Shown: one piece after another, positions 1 to 9,873 of the stretch
Layout: each line of letters starts with the position of its first letter
How positions within the stretch are numbered: position 1 is the stretch's first letter
Assembly: GCF_033958435.1 (NCBI RefSeq)
Contig: NC_134142.1
Coordinates: forward strand, 102,553,501 to 102,617,500
Source of the DNA: Carettochelys insculpta
Lineage: Eukaryota; Chordata; Testudines; Carettochelyidae
Direction of reading: 5' to 3'
Length of the DNA: 64,000 nt
Made by a program: the position numbers and the translations under genes
The notes under the pieces: model-generated
What the model saw: only the letters and a program-made list of their open reading frames with translations
The model's database searches: none
What the model was told of the DNA's origin: nothing

Positions 1-893
1 CTGTATGTAGGCACCCCCCTCTATCCCAAATATAGTAGGGTACTCCCTTTTCCTTGCTAAATATTCCCAATGTGTTTAACAGGAGACAAATAAAATGAAG
101 ACACTGCTCCTGCCAGCTGCTCTGGGCAGAAGCCCCAGTGAGATTTTTAAGGCTGACCTGTAAAGTTAATTATAAGAAAAGATTAACATTTCTGACAATC
201 AAATGCAGACATGGGAAAGGTGGCCAGTTATGAAAATGGAGCATTTTGCAGGATTTAGGGGCTCACGAAGTAGATCGCAGTAGAACAGGTTGAACAATCT
301 TCCTTTGGAAATCTCTGAGTCACTGAAATCTGAGCATATGGAGGCTGGGTGTCAGTTCTGTCATGTTTTTCAGCAGAAACCAGGTTGGCTGGCTTGTTGC
401 CTGTCTATTTGCCAGCCAGTGGCAGAGAGGCGAGAGGTGCTCCCTGGAGTGACTAGCTCTCTAAGATCCATAACAGCCTGCCTGCTGGGTTGCACGGCTC
501 GGGCTCCCTGTGCTCTCCAGGCTTGGTCAGCTTCCTGCCTCTCTAGGTTCCCACTCTGCCCAGCAACCCCTAGGGAGCAGCAGTGGTCCCCAGGCTGGTC
601 CTCTGCCTGGCTGACTGCCCAGCTTCGAAAACTTCTGTTCCATGGAGAATTTTGAATGTCCAACTTCTTGTTGAAACTTGGATTGAAATTTTTTAGATAT
701 GCAAATTTTCTGTGGAATGGAAATGGCAGTTCCTGCACAGCAGTTGCTCCTGGCCATTGCTGTGTCTTGTGTGTGCCACTGACGGGCTCTACAGAGGTAA
801 AGGAGGAACCACTAGGCTGCCCCTATAATCATTATGCCACTTTCCCCCCCTTTTTTATTCCCCCAAGCTGTGCCACAACTTCTGTCAGTGCAT
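1..893. other. Non-coding DNA, no gene recognised
   Basis: I see no exon, known repeat or RNA gene here. The open frames of about 120 codons at 290-738 lie on both strands and resemble no family I know. Two small points: a pyrimidine-rich tract at about 839-864, and a 35-bp motif at 176-210 that recurs with three differences at 17338-17372. Confidence 0.6.
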
Positions 894-994
894 TAGGGGT
901 ACCATATTTGAACTTTCAAAAAAAGAGGATAGCCTTGAAAGGGAGCATATCTGTATCAGTATCTACCACCTCAAGTTATATTAATGTCCTATAG

Positions 995-1147
995 CGGCAA
1001 CAAAGGGTCCTGTGGCACCTTGAAGACTAACAGAAAAGTTTTGAGCGTGAGCTTTCGTGAGCACAGACTCACTTCATCAGATGCTGGTCATGGAAACCCT
1101 TCGTTGCTGTTACAGATCCAGACTAACATGGCTACCCCTCCAATACT
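995..1147 (+). mobile_element. SINE-like retroposon, copy A, inverted left segment
   Basis: The element is flanked by a perfect 10-bp direct repeat, TGTCCTATAG, at 985-994 and 1148-1157, which marks it as inserted DNA. It starts with a GTCCTGTGGCACCTT-type block in inverted orientation and ends with the family 3' motif AGACTAACATGGCTACC. Short inverted arms (995-1007 and 1097-1109) join the two parts. There is no poly(A) tail and I see no clear RNA polymerase III A/B box. Related copies lie at 3952-4078 and 60669-60888. Confidence 0.75.
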
Positions 1148-1155
1148 TGTCCTAT

Positions 1156-1471
1156 AGTGGGGGTCCTCAACCTTTCTGAGGCTCGTGCTGAAATTTGACC
1201 TTTTGACCTCTATGTACAGTCCAATTCCTGGTGATACTTTTTAAAGTCACTGATAGTCCTACTTGCAACAGCTTCATTAATGAGTACATTAAGATGCGGA
1301 GCTTTACCGTTTAGGTGGTGGTTGGGAGCATTACCTGGTCTTTTGTTAATCCACAGGTAGTATGGCTTTGACCAAGCTCCCAGCTGCACGGGGCACGAAG
1401 GGCAGTGCTGAGCTCCCACTTTACGTGCTGGTGAAAATCTTGGCACCTGTGCCGGGGGTTGCTGACCGCTG
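1156..1471. mobile_element. hAT-like element fragment nested in 894-1587
   Basis: The left end reads TAGTGGGGGTCCTCAACC and the reverse complement of the right end reads CAGCGGTCAGCAACC, which resemble hAT terminal repeats (CAGNGGTNNNCAACC type). No 8-bp target duplication is visible. No coding remnant is recognised. Confidence 0.5.
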
Positions 1472-1587
1472 TATTATAATATAGCACATAAAGTGCATTA
1501 ATACAACGTGAGTTGATAAATATTGATACAGATATGCTCCCTCTCAGGGGTGTCCTCTTTTTTGAAAGGTTAAATATGGTAACCCTA

Positions 1588-2453
1588 GCCAAGTCCTACA
1601 CTTGTTACAGTTTTCCCATATTAACTGGAAAACTAATCTCAGTTCCATAAAATTCAGCACAAACATGCTGCCTGACATTGTGTTTGCACTTCTTTAAAAC
1701 AGCAGCTGTGATACAGTGACACAGCAAACCCCACTGTGATGCACAGGGAACTACAGCCAGAAACTGGTATGGTGACTCTGTACAGGAGCTGCTTGCACTT
1801 CAGCTAGTGCTGAGAAGGGACCCCAGCACAGGGCAGGACATGCCCGCTTTTAATGTGGTGAAATGTTTGTTTGTAATCACAAAATACTCGTCTTCTCTGA
1901 AGGTACTTGCCTGGTAAGATGCTGCCTCTTCAACTCAAGAATCTGTACAGTGACACCGTTCCACTGAGTAGAAAACAGGGGATGAGACTTACTGCCAGCC
2001 AGTCACTGCTCCATCAGGTGAAGTGACAGAGGTGTGCGGTTTGGTGCACAAAGTCCTTGATGCACATTCTGTTGACATCCTGCATGTGGGCCAGGAGCAG
2101 GAAGAGTTTGCATGCTGATAAGGCCTCTCTTTGTCCCCTAAGATTACAAGGGGGTGCTGACAGCTGTGTGTGGAGCGTAGGGTAGGGCTTGTCTTCTCTG
2201 TTTGAAACAGGTGTTGCAAGAGGAACTTGGCTCTTCTTCACTCCTTGAGGAAAGCATCTGCTGTAAGACATGGTGTTCCTTCTTCTCAAATAATTTTCTT
2301 CTGCATCCTTCCCTCCTCTTGTTTAGCCTCCTTGTATTCCAGGGAGGGTGCACTGTGAAACTTGTTTGTATTTAGCCAAGTTCTTTGTGGCTGAAATTCA
2401 GCCCAAATCCCTAGGTAAGACTTAAAACTGGATGGTTTAGAATTGGACAATAT
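1588..2453. other. Non-coding DNA, nothing recognised
   Basis: No exon, repeat family or RNA gene is recognised. Short open frames on the minus strand (1989-2353) overlap one another and show no family signature. Confidence 0.6.
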
Positions 2454-2459
2454 CATACC

Positions 2460-2645
2460 GGTGGTTTGAGCATTGGCCTGCTAAACCCAGGGTTGTGAGC
2501 TCAGTCCTTGAGGGGGCCATTTAGGGATCTGGGGCAAATAGATTTAAAAAAAAAAGGGAATGGTGCTTGGTCCTGCCAAGAGGGCAGGGGACTGGACTCA
2601 ATGACCTCTCAAAGGTCCCTTATAGTTCTATGAGGCGTGTATCTC
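2460..2645 (+). mobile_element. tRNA-derived SINE with CR1-like 3' tail (turtle type)
   Basis: The head carries an A-box-like TGGTTTGAGCATTGG at 2462-2476 and a B-box-like GGTTGTGAGCTCAGTCC at 2491-2507, with the usual spacing for an internal RNA polymerase III promoter. The tail (about 2585-2635) resembles the 3' end of CR1 LINEs, which would let CR1 machinery mobilise it. This is the organisation described for turtle tRNA-derived SINEs. A short direct repeat CATACC flanks it at 2454-2459 and 2646-2651. An internal A-run lies at 2545-2555. Confidence 0.8.
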
Positions 2646-2651
2646 CATACC

Positions 2652-3029
2652 TCAAGGTGTGATGGATCCAGCTTGCATTATTGCATGCAGTGTAACGGAG
2701 ACTGTGCTGCAAAAAGCAACAGCTGCAAACAAAGCGCAATCTGCATGTAAACAACTTAAAATAACTTTTATCACCCATCAGTTTGAGCTCTGTAATTAGA
2801 TATTTCTGAGTGGAAAATATTATGTTGTGTTATTTGTTTGCATATCTCCTCTCCATCCAGTTTTAAAATGCCAGGGGCAAATGAATAACACCAAATTCTC
2901 TATCTGTCTATAATAAACATCAACAACATCATTTCCCAAGTTTTTTTCCTGTCTAGTTGAGCTCCACACATGGATGCTCAGTACCATGCAAAAGCTTAAC
3001 TATGACTCTCTGAACTGATTTCCACGATC
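2652..3029. other. Non-coding DNA, nothing recognised
   Basis: AT-rich sequence between the SINE and the hAT-like element. No coding or repeat signature is seen. Confidence 0.6.
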
Positions 3030-3037
3030 CTTTAAGA

Positions 3038-3728
3038 CAGGGGTGCATAAAGCGGGCTGACATTTTGTAAGGGAGGTGCAGTGTGATCAGCTCCCTATCC
3101 CCACCCCATGGCTTTTGCTGCTTCCCGGGCCCTCTGCTTCCTCCCCCATGACCTCTGTCACTGCTGTTTCCAAGGGAACACCACCCAGCTGCAGGATCAA
3201 TCAGAATATTCAGAGACCCTGAGCCAAGCAGCGGAAGCAGCCAGAAAGTTCCCAGCTCTGAAAGGCAGATGCATTGGTCCCCTCAGCCTGTGTCACGTTG
3301 GCCCCTGGGATTTCCCCCAAAATGCTGGTGTGGAGCGAGTGCTGCTGCCTGTAGGGGTGCAGAGCTGCCTCCAGCTTGGTGCCACCAATGCCAGTCAACA
3401 TGGTGCAGCCTGAGTTCATCACCTCCCTGCTCTACAACAGCAGCAAGTTCCGTGGCCAGCAGCACAACAAAGGCAATGCCTACAAGGTGGAGGTGGTGAT
3501 GCAGCTGAGCCCCCAGGCTTCTCCCTTTAAGACAACCCCCAGAGCATTGCTCCCCCTTCAGGGTACCCTCAGAGTCCCCCAACACCCCTTTCCTGAGCAG
3601 CCCATACCTTTCCCTAGCATTGTCCCCAACCCCCACATTCATTTCTGTGGTCCTCCCACAGTTTGTGGAGCAGGGGTAATTGCAGGGCTGAAAAGTGAGG
3701 CCCAACATAAAACGTTTGCTCACCCGTT
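3038..3728. mobile_element. hAT-like non-autonomous element enclosing a GID4-like exon
   Basis: The left end begins CAGGGGTGCATAAAG, and the right end (about 3678-3728) is a hAT-like terminus read in reverse, with GTTTGCTCACCCGTT at its tip. The terminal 15-mers match at 9 of 15 places when one is reversed. The flanking 8-mers, CTTTAAGA (3030-3037) and CCCTAAGA (3729-3736), agree at 6 of 8 places, as expected for an aged 8-bp hAT target duplication. A related right end appears at 58540-58586. The interior is GC-rich and contains the GID4-like relic. Capture by the transposon is an inference from this placement; the exon could instead be an older local duplicate. Confidence 0.5.
3322..3504 (+). 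pseudogene. GID4: GID4-like exon 1 relic (in-frame stop, altered splice donor)
   Basis: GID4 is the substrate-recognition subunit of the CTLH/GID E3 ubiquitin ligase. The translation from the ATG at 3322 follows the N-terminal part of vertebrate GID4 as I remember it: a start followed by a V-x-x-E-C stretch, then AASSLVPP, then TSLLY, SKFRG, KGNAY and VEVVMQ. The match stops at codon 61, where the vertebrate exon 1 appears to end. Expected there is a CAG followed by a GT donor; the sequence reads CAG then CTGAGC (3505-3510), so the donor G seems changed to C. Codon 11 (3352-3354) is TAG. No exon 2 similarity follows, so this is not a spliced retrocopy but a genomic exon copy with intron-like sequence after it. 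It lies inside a hAT-like element. The start methionine and reading frame are otherwise preserved. Confidence 0.65.
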
Positions 3729-3951
3729 CCCTAAGATTTGACACCTTGACAAGATTGTGCATAGTTTCCTTTATATGTTGCTCAGTTTGTGCCACTGTAA
3801 CTGTCCAGGAACACCTCAGGGAAATACATTCCCCACCCCACAGGGTGTCTGGGGGAACAAACGCCCCACAGCAGAAGCCAAAATTATGGTGCTGAAAAAT
3901 TAGAGCACAGATGAGACTTTGATTCACAGCAAAACTGCCCTTTGTGATGTT

Positions 3952-4078
3952 CAAAAACAACACGAAGTCCTGTGGCACCTTACAGACTTACAGAAATTTT
4001 AGAGTATAAGCTTTCATGGGCAAAGTGGGTCTTTAGTCTATAAAGTGCCACAGGACTAACACGGGTACCTCTCTGATA
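3952..4078 (+). mobile_element. SINE-like retroposon, copy B, with fold-back arms
   Basis: A perfect 12-bp direct repeat, CTTTGTGATGTT, flanks the element at 3940-3951 and 4079-4090. Inverted arms of 23 bp (3966-3988 and 4035-4057) carry the GTCCTGTGGCAC block in both orientations. The 3' end is ACTAACACGGGTACCTCTCT. Same family as 995-1147 and 60669-60888. Confidence 0.8.
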
Positions 4079-4305
4079 CTTTGTGATGTTGAGAATTCTG
4101 GGGATTCTCATAAGCACACACGTGTGATGACTTATTTGTCACTCAGGATTGGGCCTGCAATGAATGCCTAGCTATGTACGCTGGCTTGAGGCACTCATGG
4201 AGTGGACTACCTCATCCTGGTTTATGGGCTATATGACAGAACTGTCTGTGTTGAACTCTCAGATCTCTTTCTTGGGAAGTCCACAGAGGCACACTGGACT
4301 CAGAG

Positions 4306-4931
4306 GCTACGTCTACACGTACAGCCAACATCGAAATAGGCTATTTCGATGAATAACGTCTACACGTCCTCCAGGGCCGGCAACGTCGATGTTCAACTTC
4401 GACGTTGCTCAGCCCAACATCGAAATAGGCGCAGCGAGGGAACGTCTACACGTCAAAGTAGCACACATCGAAATAGGGATGCCAGGCACAGCTGCAGACA
4501 GGGTCACAGGGCGGACTCAACAGCAAGCCACTCCCTTAAAGGGCCCCTCCCAGACACAGTTGCACTAAACAACACAAGATACACAGAGCTGACAACTGGT
4601 TGCAGACCCTGTGCCTGCAGCATAGATCCCCAGCTGCCGCAGAAGCAGCCAGAAGCCCTGGGCTAAGGGCTGCTGCCCACGGTGACCATAGAGCCCCGCA
4701 GGGGCTGGAGAGAGAGCATCTCTCAACCCCCCAGCTGATGGCCGCCATGGAGGACCCAGCAATTTCGACGTTGCGGGACGCGGATCGTCTACACAGTCCC
4801 TACTTCGACGTTGAACGTCGAAGTAGGGCGCTATTCCTATCTCCTCATGAGGTTAGCGACTTCGACGTCTCGCCGCCTATCGTCGAAGTTGGTGCCGCTA
4901 CTTTGAAGTAGCGTGCACGTGTAGACGCAGC
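4306..4931 (+). mobile_element. Long TIR element, copy 1 (626 bp)
   Basis: The ends are inverted: GCTACGTCTACACG at the left and GCTGCGTCTACACG from the right. Flanking 5-mers CAGAG (4301-4305) and TAGAG (4932-4936) differ by one base, suggesting a 5-bp target duplication. Inside are repeated TTCGAAGT and ATTTCGATG palindromes, further internal copies of CGTCTACAC, and a GC-rich core at about 4478-4760. Two overlapping frames, 105 codons (4349-4666) and 103 codons (4600-4911), are shared with the other four long copies. A strong Kozak start, GCCGCCATGG, sits at 4741-4750. CpG is abundant compared with the flanks, which suggests a fairly recent arrival. It lacks the right-hand hairpin module present in copies 2-5. 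I cannot assign it to a named family. Confidence 0.85.
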
Positions 4932-4936
4932 TAGAG

Positions 4937-5549
4937 TGATTCCTGATCTGGTAGTAGCCTTCACTGTCTCAGAAGTAAAGGAATGGATGACCAGAACCTC
5001 TGGGCATTGAGCAAGAACAGCTAAGTCTTTGATGATGATGCTCAGGTGGGATCTGGTGATCACCATTCCATGAGATCCTTTCCCTTATATGAGGATTCTC
5101 TACACTTTTCTACTGTCTTTTCCTCACTCTCCCTCCTTCATAGGAATCTCTTAACGATTATATGAATCGTGCTCACTGTCACTGGATTTTGGGTGGGCCA
5201 CCCAGGATATAGCTTGCCCCAAATAACCCACAAAGGAAAGCCTGCACAGGTTTTGAAAATCTGTCAGGACCCAGCTGGTGTTTGTGGGAAAAGGCAAGCA
5301 ATTGGTTTCCTCTGTCTCAATCCCCACAACTCAAAGCATCTGTGCTCCCATTCTGAATTTGGCCTCCACCCCAGTGATCTATATGGGACAATTCATTGCC
5401 ATTGCATGTTCCAGTAGCCATGGAGGGGAAAAATAACCAAAACTATTTCCATTTGTGACTGGCCAGATGATGATGAACTCTCACATTACATACAGACCTC
5501 TCCATGGGGATCCATGCATATGTGACCTGTAGGCCTGATGTCTGTAATT
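4937..5549. other. Non-coding DNA, nothing recognised
   Basis: No coding, RNA or repeat signature is recognised between the TIR element and the next hAT-like repeat. Confidence 0.55.
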
Positions 5550-6063
5550 CAGTGGTTCTCAGCCAAGGATACGCATGCTTCTGGGGATACATCAACTCAT
5601 CTAGATATTTACCCACTTTTACAGCAGGCTACACAAAAAGCACCAGCAAAGTCAGCACAAGTTAAAGTATCATACAGCCAACGACTTGCTTACACTCCTT
5701 TACACGCTGAACACTGAAATGTAAGTACAATATTCATATTCCAATTGATTTATTTTGTAATTATATGGTGAAAATGAGAAAGTTATCGATTTTTCAGTAA
5801 TAGTGTGCTGTGCCACTTTCTGTGATTTCTGTCTGTAGTAGTACAGTAAAACCTTTGTTACCGGGCACTCTAATATCCAGAAAACTATACACTGGTGTAA
5901 AAGGTGTAGTGTTAAGTACGGTTATTTCATTTCTTAAGCCTTGTTTGAGTTTGGTGAAAAAGTTTGATTAACCAGCAACCCCCATTCCCCGAGCATGCTG
6001 GATAAAGAAGGTCATGCTGACATAGCAAGTAGTTTTTAAATGAGGTGAAACTTAGGGGTGTAC
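5550..6063. mobile_element. hAT-like repeat, first copy, interrupted
   Basis: It begins CAGTGGTTCTCAGCC, a hAT-like terminus, and its body from about 5620 to 5830 and from 6013 onward matches a second copy at 25830-26220 (shared stretches such as TATTCCAATTGATTTA and GAGGTGAAACTT). The body is split by a Tigger-like insertion at 5844-6012. No open frame of note. Confidence 0.6.
5844..6012. mobile_element. Tigger/pogo-like fragment nested in a hAT-like repeat
   Basis: The left end reads CAGTAAAACCTTTGTTACC directly after a TA dinucleotide (5842-5843), as expected for Tc1/mariner-type Tigger elements. The right part has ATGCTGGATAAAGAAGGT, a truncated or eroded terminal repeat. The comparison with the uninterrupted copy at 25830-26220 shows that this stretch is extra. 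Confidence 0.55.
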
Positions 6064-6865
6064 AGGACAAATTATACTTCTGAAAAGAATGTAGATTGAC
6101 AGCCACTGCATTATAAGTCATAATCCACAGAACAGGCAATTTTATTCCAGTCCCTTCTACCAACACCAGAACCATGCAGTACCACAAGTTTTAACCCCTA
6201 CATCGTTTAAGTCCCCTTCTGCCAGTCCCCTCAGAAGAAAAAAGATCTCTCTGCCTTGGGAACTCTTTCAGGCTGAGTGGCAGTGTAGCCACCCTAACCC
6301 CTTTGCAATGGTTCCTGCCTGGTTTTTATTAAGTTAGCCAGCTGAGAGCTAATTAATTCCTTACCTCCCCTAGCCTCTCCTGATTAGCTAATTTCTGAAT
6401 CAGCTGTCATTAGGGAAACAACCGAGGGTACAACGGTGAGAGCATTGACCCATTCTATAATAATGCAGAATAAAGCTACAATCAGACAAAACTCTTACTC
6501 ATACCATACGTTGCAGGCCATCTATGCAGCAACACAGCTTCCCTTTAACACATCATCTTGGTGCTCCACTCTGCGCATGGTAGCTCTCCAATGACTCTAG
6601 TATAGAACTTCTATCCTGATATCTGTGAAAGTCCTCTACTGATCTGCCTGGGAAAGTCACCTCTCTGTCTGTAACCATGGCTGCTGCATTCCACCAGAAC
6701 AATGAAACTGTCCTCCAGAGGCAAGACTCTTGAATACAGGAGATGGAATACAGTCTAGACCAACCATGACATTGGAACCCCCTCCTGTAAAAATTAAAAA
6801 AGGCCATGAACCTAGCTGTTTTCAGCACTAAATGCAAAACTAGTTTCTTCAACTTAGCTTTCACA
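6064..6865. other. Non-coding DNA, nothing recognised
   Basis: No exon or repeat family is recognised. The 103-codon minus-strand frame at 6553-6864 has no family features. Confidence 0.55.
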
Positions 6866-6870
6866 CAATA

Positions 6871-7579
6871 GCCACGTCTACATGTGCACGCTGCTTCGAA
6901 GTAGTGGCGCCAACTTCGAAATAGCGCCCGTCATGGCTACACATGTTGGGCGCTATTTCGAAGTTAACTTCGACGTTAGGCGGCGAGACGTCGAAGTTGC
7001 TAACCCCATGAGGGGATGGGAATAGCGCCCTACTTCGACGTTCAATGTCGAAGTAGGGAACGTGTAGACGATCCGCATCCCGCAACATCGAAATAGTGGG
7101 GTCCTCCATGGCGGCCATCAGCTGAGGGGTTGAGAGATGCTCTCTCTCCAGCCCCTGCAGGGCTCTATGGTCACCGTGTGCAGCAGCCCTTAGCCCAGGG
7201 CTTCTGGCTGCTGCTGCTGCAGCTGGGGATCCATGCTGCATGCACAGGGTCTGCAACTAGTTGTCGGCTCTGTGTATCTTGTGCTGTTTAGTGCAAGTGT
7301 GTCTGGGAGGGGCCCTTTAAGGGAGCAGCTTGCTGTTGAGTCCGCCCTGTGGCCCTGTCTGCAGCTGTTCCTGGCACCCTTATTTCGATGTGTGCTACTT
7401 TGGCGTGTAGATATTCCCTCACAGTGCCTATTTCGATGCGGTGCTGCCCAACGTTGACGTTGAATGTCGACGTTGCCAGCCCTGGAGGACGTGTAGATGC
7501 TATTCATCGAAATAGCTTATTTCGATGTTGCTACATCAAAATAAGCTATTTCGATGTAGTGTGCACGTGTAGACGTAGC
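6871..7579 (-). mobile_element. Long TIR element, copy 2 (709 bp)
   Basis: Flanked by an exact 5-bp direct repeat, CAATA, at 6866-6870 and 7580-7584. The ends are inverted GTCTACA-type repeats. Relative to copy 1 it lies in reverse: the 105-codon frame runs 7507 to 7190 and the overlapping frame, 131 codons here, runs 7256 to 6861. It has two units of the ATCGAAATA/TATTTCGAT palindrome near one end and the full GGGCGCTATTTCG hairpin near the other. Together with copy 3 it forms a subfamily (see findings). Confidence 0.88.
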
Positions 7580-7584
7580 CAATA

Positions 7585-8530
7585 AGCATTACACACTTGT
7601 TGTAGACGTGTGAATCATCATGCTCTTTGTCTAGTCCACAGTTCTCTACTTGAGACCCTAGCTCTTCCTTTTCTACAGCTTGAGCTAAAAATTTTAGCAG
7701 CAGAGGTCTCCAGTGTCAGCCATGACAGTAGAGAGACCCTATTAAATAGCCAAGCTACTTCTACAAGCCAGGAAGAAAGTATATGAGAGAAAATTATTTT
7801 TATTTTTAAATACTTGGTATGCAAATTCCATTATGAAGGGCAGTGCTGGTTGAGAAGTTACTGACAGAACAGTTTTCTACAGTACTTAAAATGTGCTGAA
7901 TTCACGAAATCTACTTTTGTTAAATTTTTAAATATAAATAATAAAAATATTTCCTTTTGATAAAGTTGAAGTGCTTTCATGCAATATAAGCTCAAAAGAA
8001 AGTGGGTATTAAGCTTTTCAACCTTGTTTAAACAAAGTTTCAATTAGGTAATTTTTATATTTTCAAAATTAATTTTGCAGTTTTTGTAGGAAATTTTGAT
8101 TCAATTTGGGACAGCAAAAATATTTTAAAATATCAGAATTTCCCCTGGAACAGCAATTCTGTGTTTGGACCAGCTCTAATGATGAGGATTACCATAGAGA
8201 GAGAGAGATGGTGATCACAGCAACCAGGGTGCTCCTCTCTCTTCTACACAAGGAAAAATTGTACTGTCACATTGTCTTTAAATACATGGCATTGCTTTTT
8301 TATACTTTATATGTTAGTGTAGCTGACTTGCTTCTGCATATTCCCAAAAATCCATGGGTATGTTTCCCTGTGTTTGCAATGTCTGCTGGCCAATTCAGGA
8401 TCCTTTTTTTGTCAACACACACCCATAGAGCAGAAACTGCACAAGACTGCAAGGTCCTTACAGCTGTTTTATTAACTTGAAATATAAAGCCCACGTTTAT
8501 ATGATGATCCCAATGAACTTCTCTAGTATT
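7585..8530. other. AT-rich non-coding DNA, nothing recognised
   Basis: Very AT-rich from about 7790 to 8110. Short frames at 8106-8480 (both strands) show no family signature. Confidence 0.55.
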
Positions 8531-8535
8531 CTTAG

Positions 8536-8799
8536 GCTAAAGCCACACTACCCCAGAAGACTCAGCATTGACCTTCCATGGTTTTGGATCCCTGTCGCTT
8601 TCCGAGGCCAAAGTTCACCCTGGAACTCCTCACGAGTGGCGAGGATTAAGGAATGTAGGTGGGAGAAATGCTCCTGTCAATCTTCTTCTGTGCAGACAAC
8701 CATTGTAGTTGACCAGTGATAAGTTGATTTTAGCTACATGATTGGTGTAGCTAAAATTGTGTATTGGCAGTTGACTTTAATGTCTAGTATAGACGTGGG
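8536..8799. mobile_element. Short TIR element (264 bp) with 5-bp target duplication
   Basis: An exact 5-bp direct repeat, CTTAG, flanks it (8531-8535, 8800-8804). The termini, GCTAAAGCCACACTA and from the other side CCCACGTCTATACTA, are eroded relatives of the GTCTACA-type ends of the long elements. The interior contains a GTTGATTTTAGCTAC block near the right end with a partly inverted GTAGCTAAAATTG. No coding capacity. Confidence 0.6.
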
Positions 8800-8926
8800 C
8801 TTAGTCTCAGCAGTAAGCTGCACTGAGGTAACAGCTAGTTGAATTTCTTTTGCAGTGCAATGCAATCAACACTAGAGGTCTCACTCTCAAAATTTTAATT
8901 ACTACCAAGGTGTGACTTGAAATAGC

Positions 8927-9040
8927 CACCCAAAGAAGAGCTCTGCGTAAACTCGAAAGCTTGTCTCTCACATACAGATGGTCAAATGCAAGATATTACC
9001 TCACCTACGTTGTCTCTATACTGACAGTCTCACAGCATAG
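8927..9040 (+). mobile_element. SINE-like retroposon fragment, second family
   Basis: The stretch AAGAGCTCTGCGTAAACTCG, followed by AAAGCTTGTCTCTCAC and AGATATTACCTCACCTACG, matches a repeat common in turtle DNA that ends in a CACGGCTAC-type 3' motif. Here the 3' end is eroded. A rearranged relative lies at 37227-37385. Confidence 0.6.
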
Positions 9041-9873
9041 TACAAGCAACATAAATAACAGTTTAACCCAATTTAATACATGTTATGGAGAAACTCAAAT
9101 GGAATTGTAGTAAATAGTCATCAACCTATTATATATTGTAATACAGTCAAACCTAAAGGCCTTATTGTGCCTTGACCCTTTTAAAAACCACAACCAATCC
9201 CTGCCCCTAAGAAGTTATAATTTAAAGAGACAAGAAGGATCATTGATCTTCATTTTACAGGTTAGTAAGTGAGGCAGGTCAGAGATTAAATGCCTTGCCC
9301 GAGATCATAGGGAAAGTCTGTGGCAAGGTGAAGAACATAACTTGGATTGGCTGGCACTTTAGCCAGTGACTTGACCACAGGTCCAATGTCACTTTCAAAA
9401 AGACATGCAAACTGCCTGACTCTGCTTTAGGTTTGTGGAAACTTGGTCTGCTTTTTAACCAGGAGTAGAAGACATGAATAACCTGACCCATTCATGTAAT
9501 TGCTCAAATAAAGCATTGGCAACAATTAGCACTGGTGGAATTATAGCAGAATATAAATTAACTTAGATATTGTGACCCAGCAGAAAGTGAGCAATTTGTG
9601 GAGAGCAAGAGGGAAAAAATGAAGTAACATTTAGATGACAAAAAGTTGTTGGAAAGAGCCTTTGAAAGACGTGAGTCTTGCTCACTATATGCTCACTATA
9701 AAGTTAACCTGAGTGCCATCCACACGCAGCTTCCTTTATCTCACATGGGACAATGCTTTTAACTTGTTGGCTGACTAGAGTGGGTCCCTTACCTGGTGCT
9801 CCTGACCTAGTCATTCTGCATGCTACTCTGGCCCCTGTGCAGCTCAAGAGGAATTCACAGTGTGTCTCTATCC
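9041..9873. other. Non-coding DNA with a possible MIR-like remnant
   Basis: Mostly featureless. About 9248-9330 reads like the MIR core in reverse (CATTTTACAGGTTAG, then TGCCTTGCCCGAGATCATAG), so an old MIR SINE is possible. Nothing else is recognised. Confidence 0.4.

Larger units (their letters stand above)
894..1587. mobile_element. hAT-like TIR element, nested target for two later insertions
   Basis: The two ends are inverted copies of each other over about 95 bp: 894-990 on the plus strand matches the reverse complement of about 1485-1587, with outer ends reading TAGGGGTACCATATTT and TAGGGTTACCATATTT. The TAGGGT-type start is like non-autonomous hAT elements, but I could not find an 8-bp target duplication, so the copy is old or the class is uncertain. 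The centre is filled by a SINE-like retroposon (995-1147) and a second hAT-like piece (1156-1471). It encodes nothing recognisable. Confidence 0.65.

Noticed and set aside
1311..1592. A 93-codon minus-strand frame
   Set aside because: It spans the junction of two nested transposons, so it cannot be an ancestral gene.
2460..2530. A tRNA gene
   Set aside because: The A- and B-box-like sequences belong to a SINE with a CR1-like tail and direct repeats; I cannot fold a complete tRNA cloverleaf from it.
3505..3741. Extension of the GID4-like protein past codon 61
   Set aside because: The following residues do not resemble GID4 exon 2; the continued open frame is best read as intron-like sequence after a lost donor.
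3283..3978. A 231-codon minus-strand frame
   Set aside because: It lies antisense to the GID4-like exon and runs on into a retroposon; no family motif, signal or domain is visible. The exon match on the other strand explains the open frame.
4349..4911. Calling the frames of the long TIR elements as genes
   Set aside because: They are shared by all copies and lie inside non-autonomous elements; without evidence of expression or selection they are reported only as a finding.
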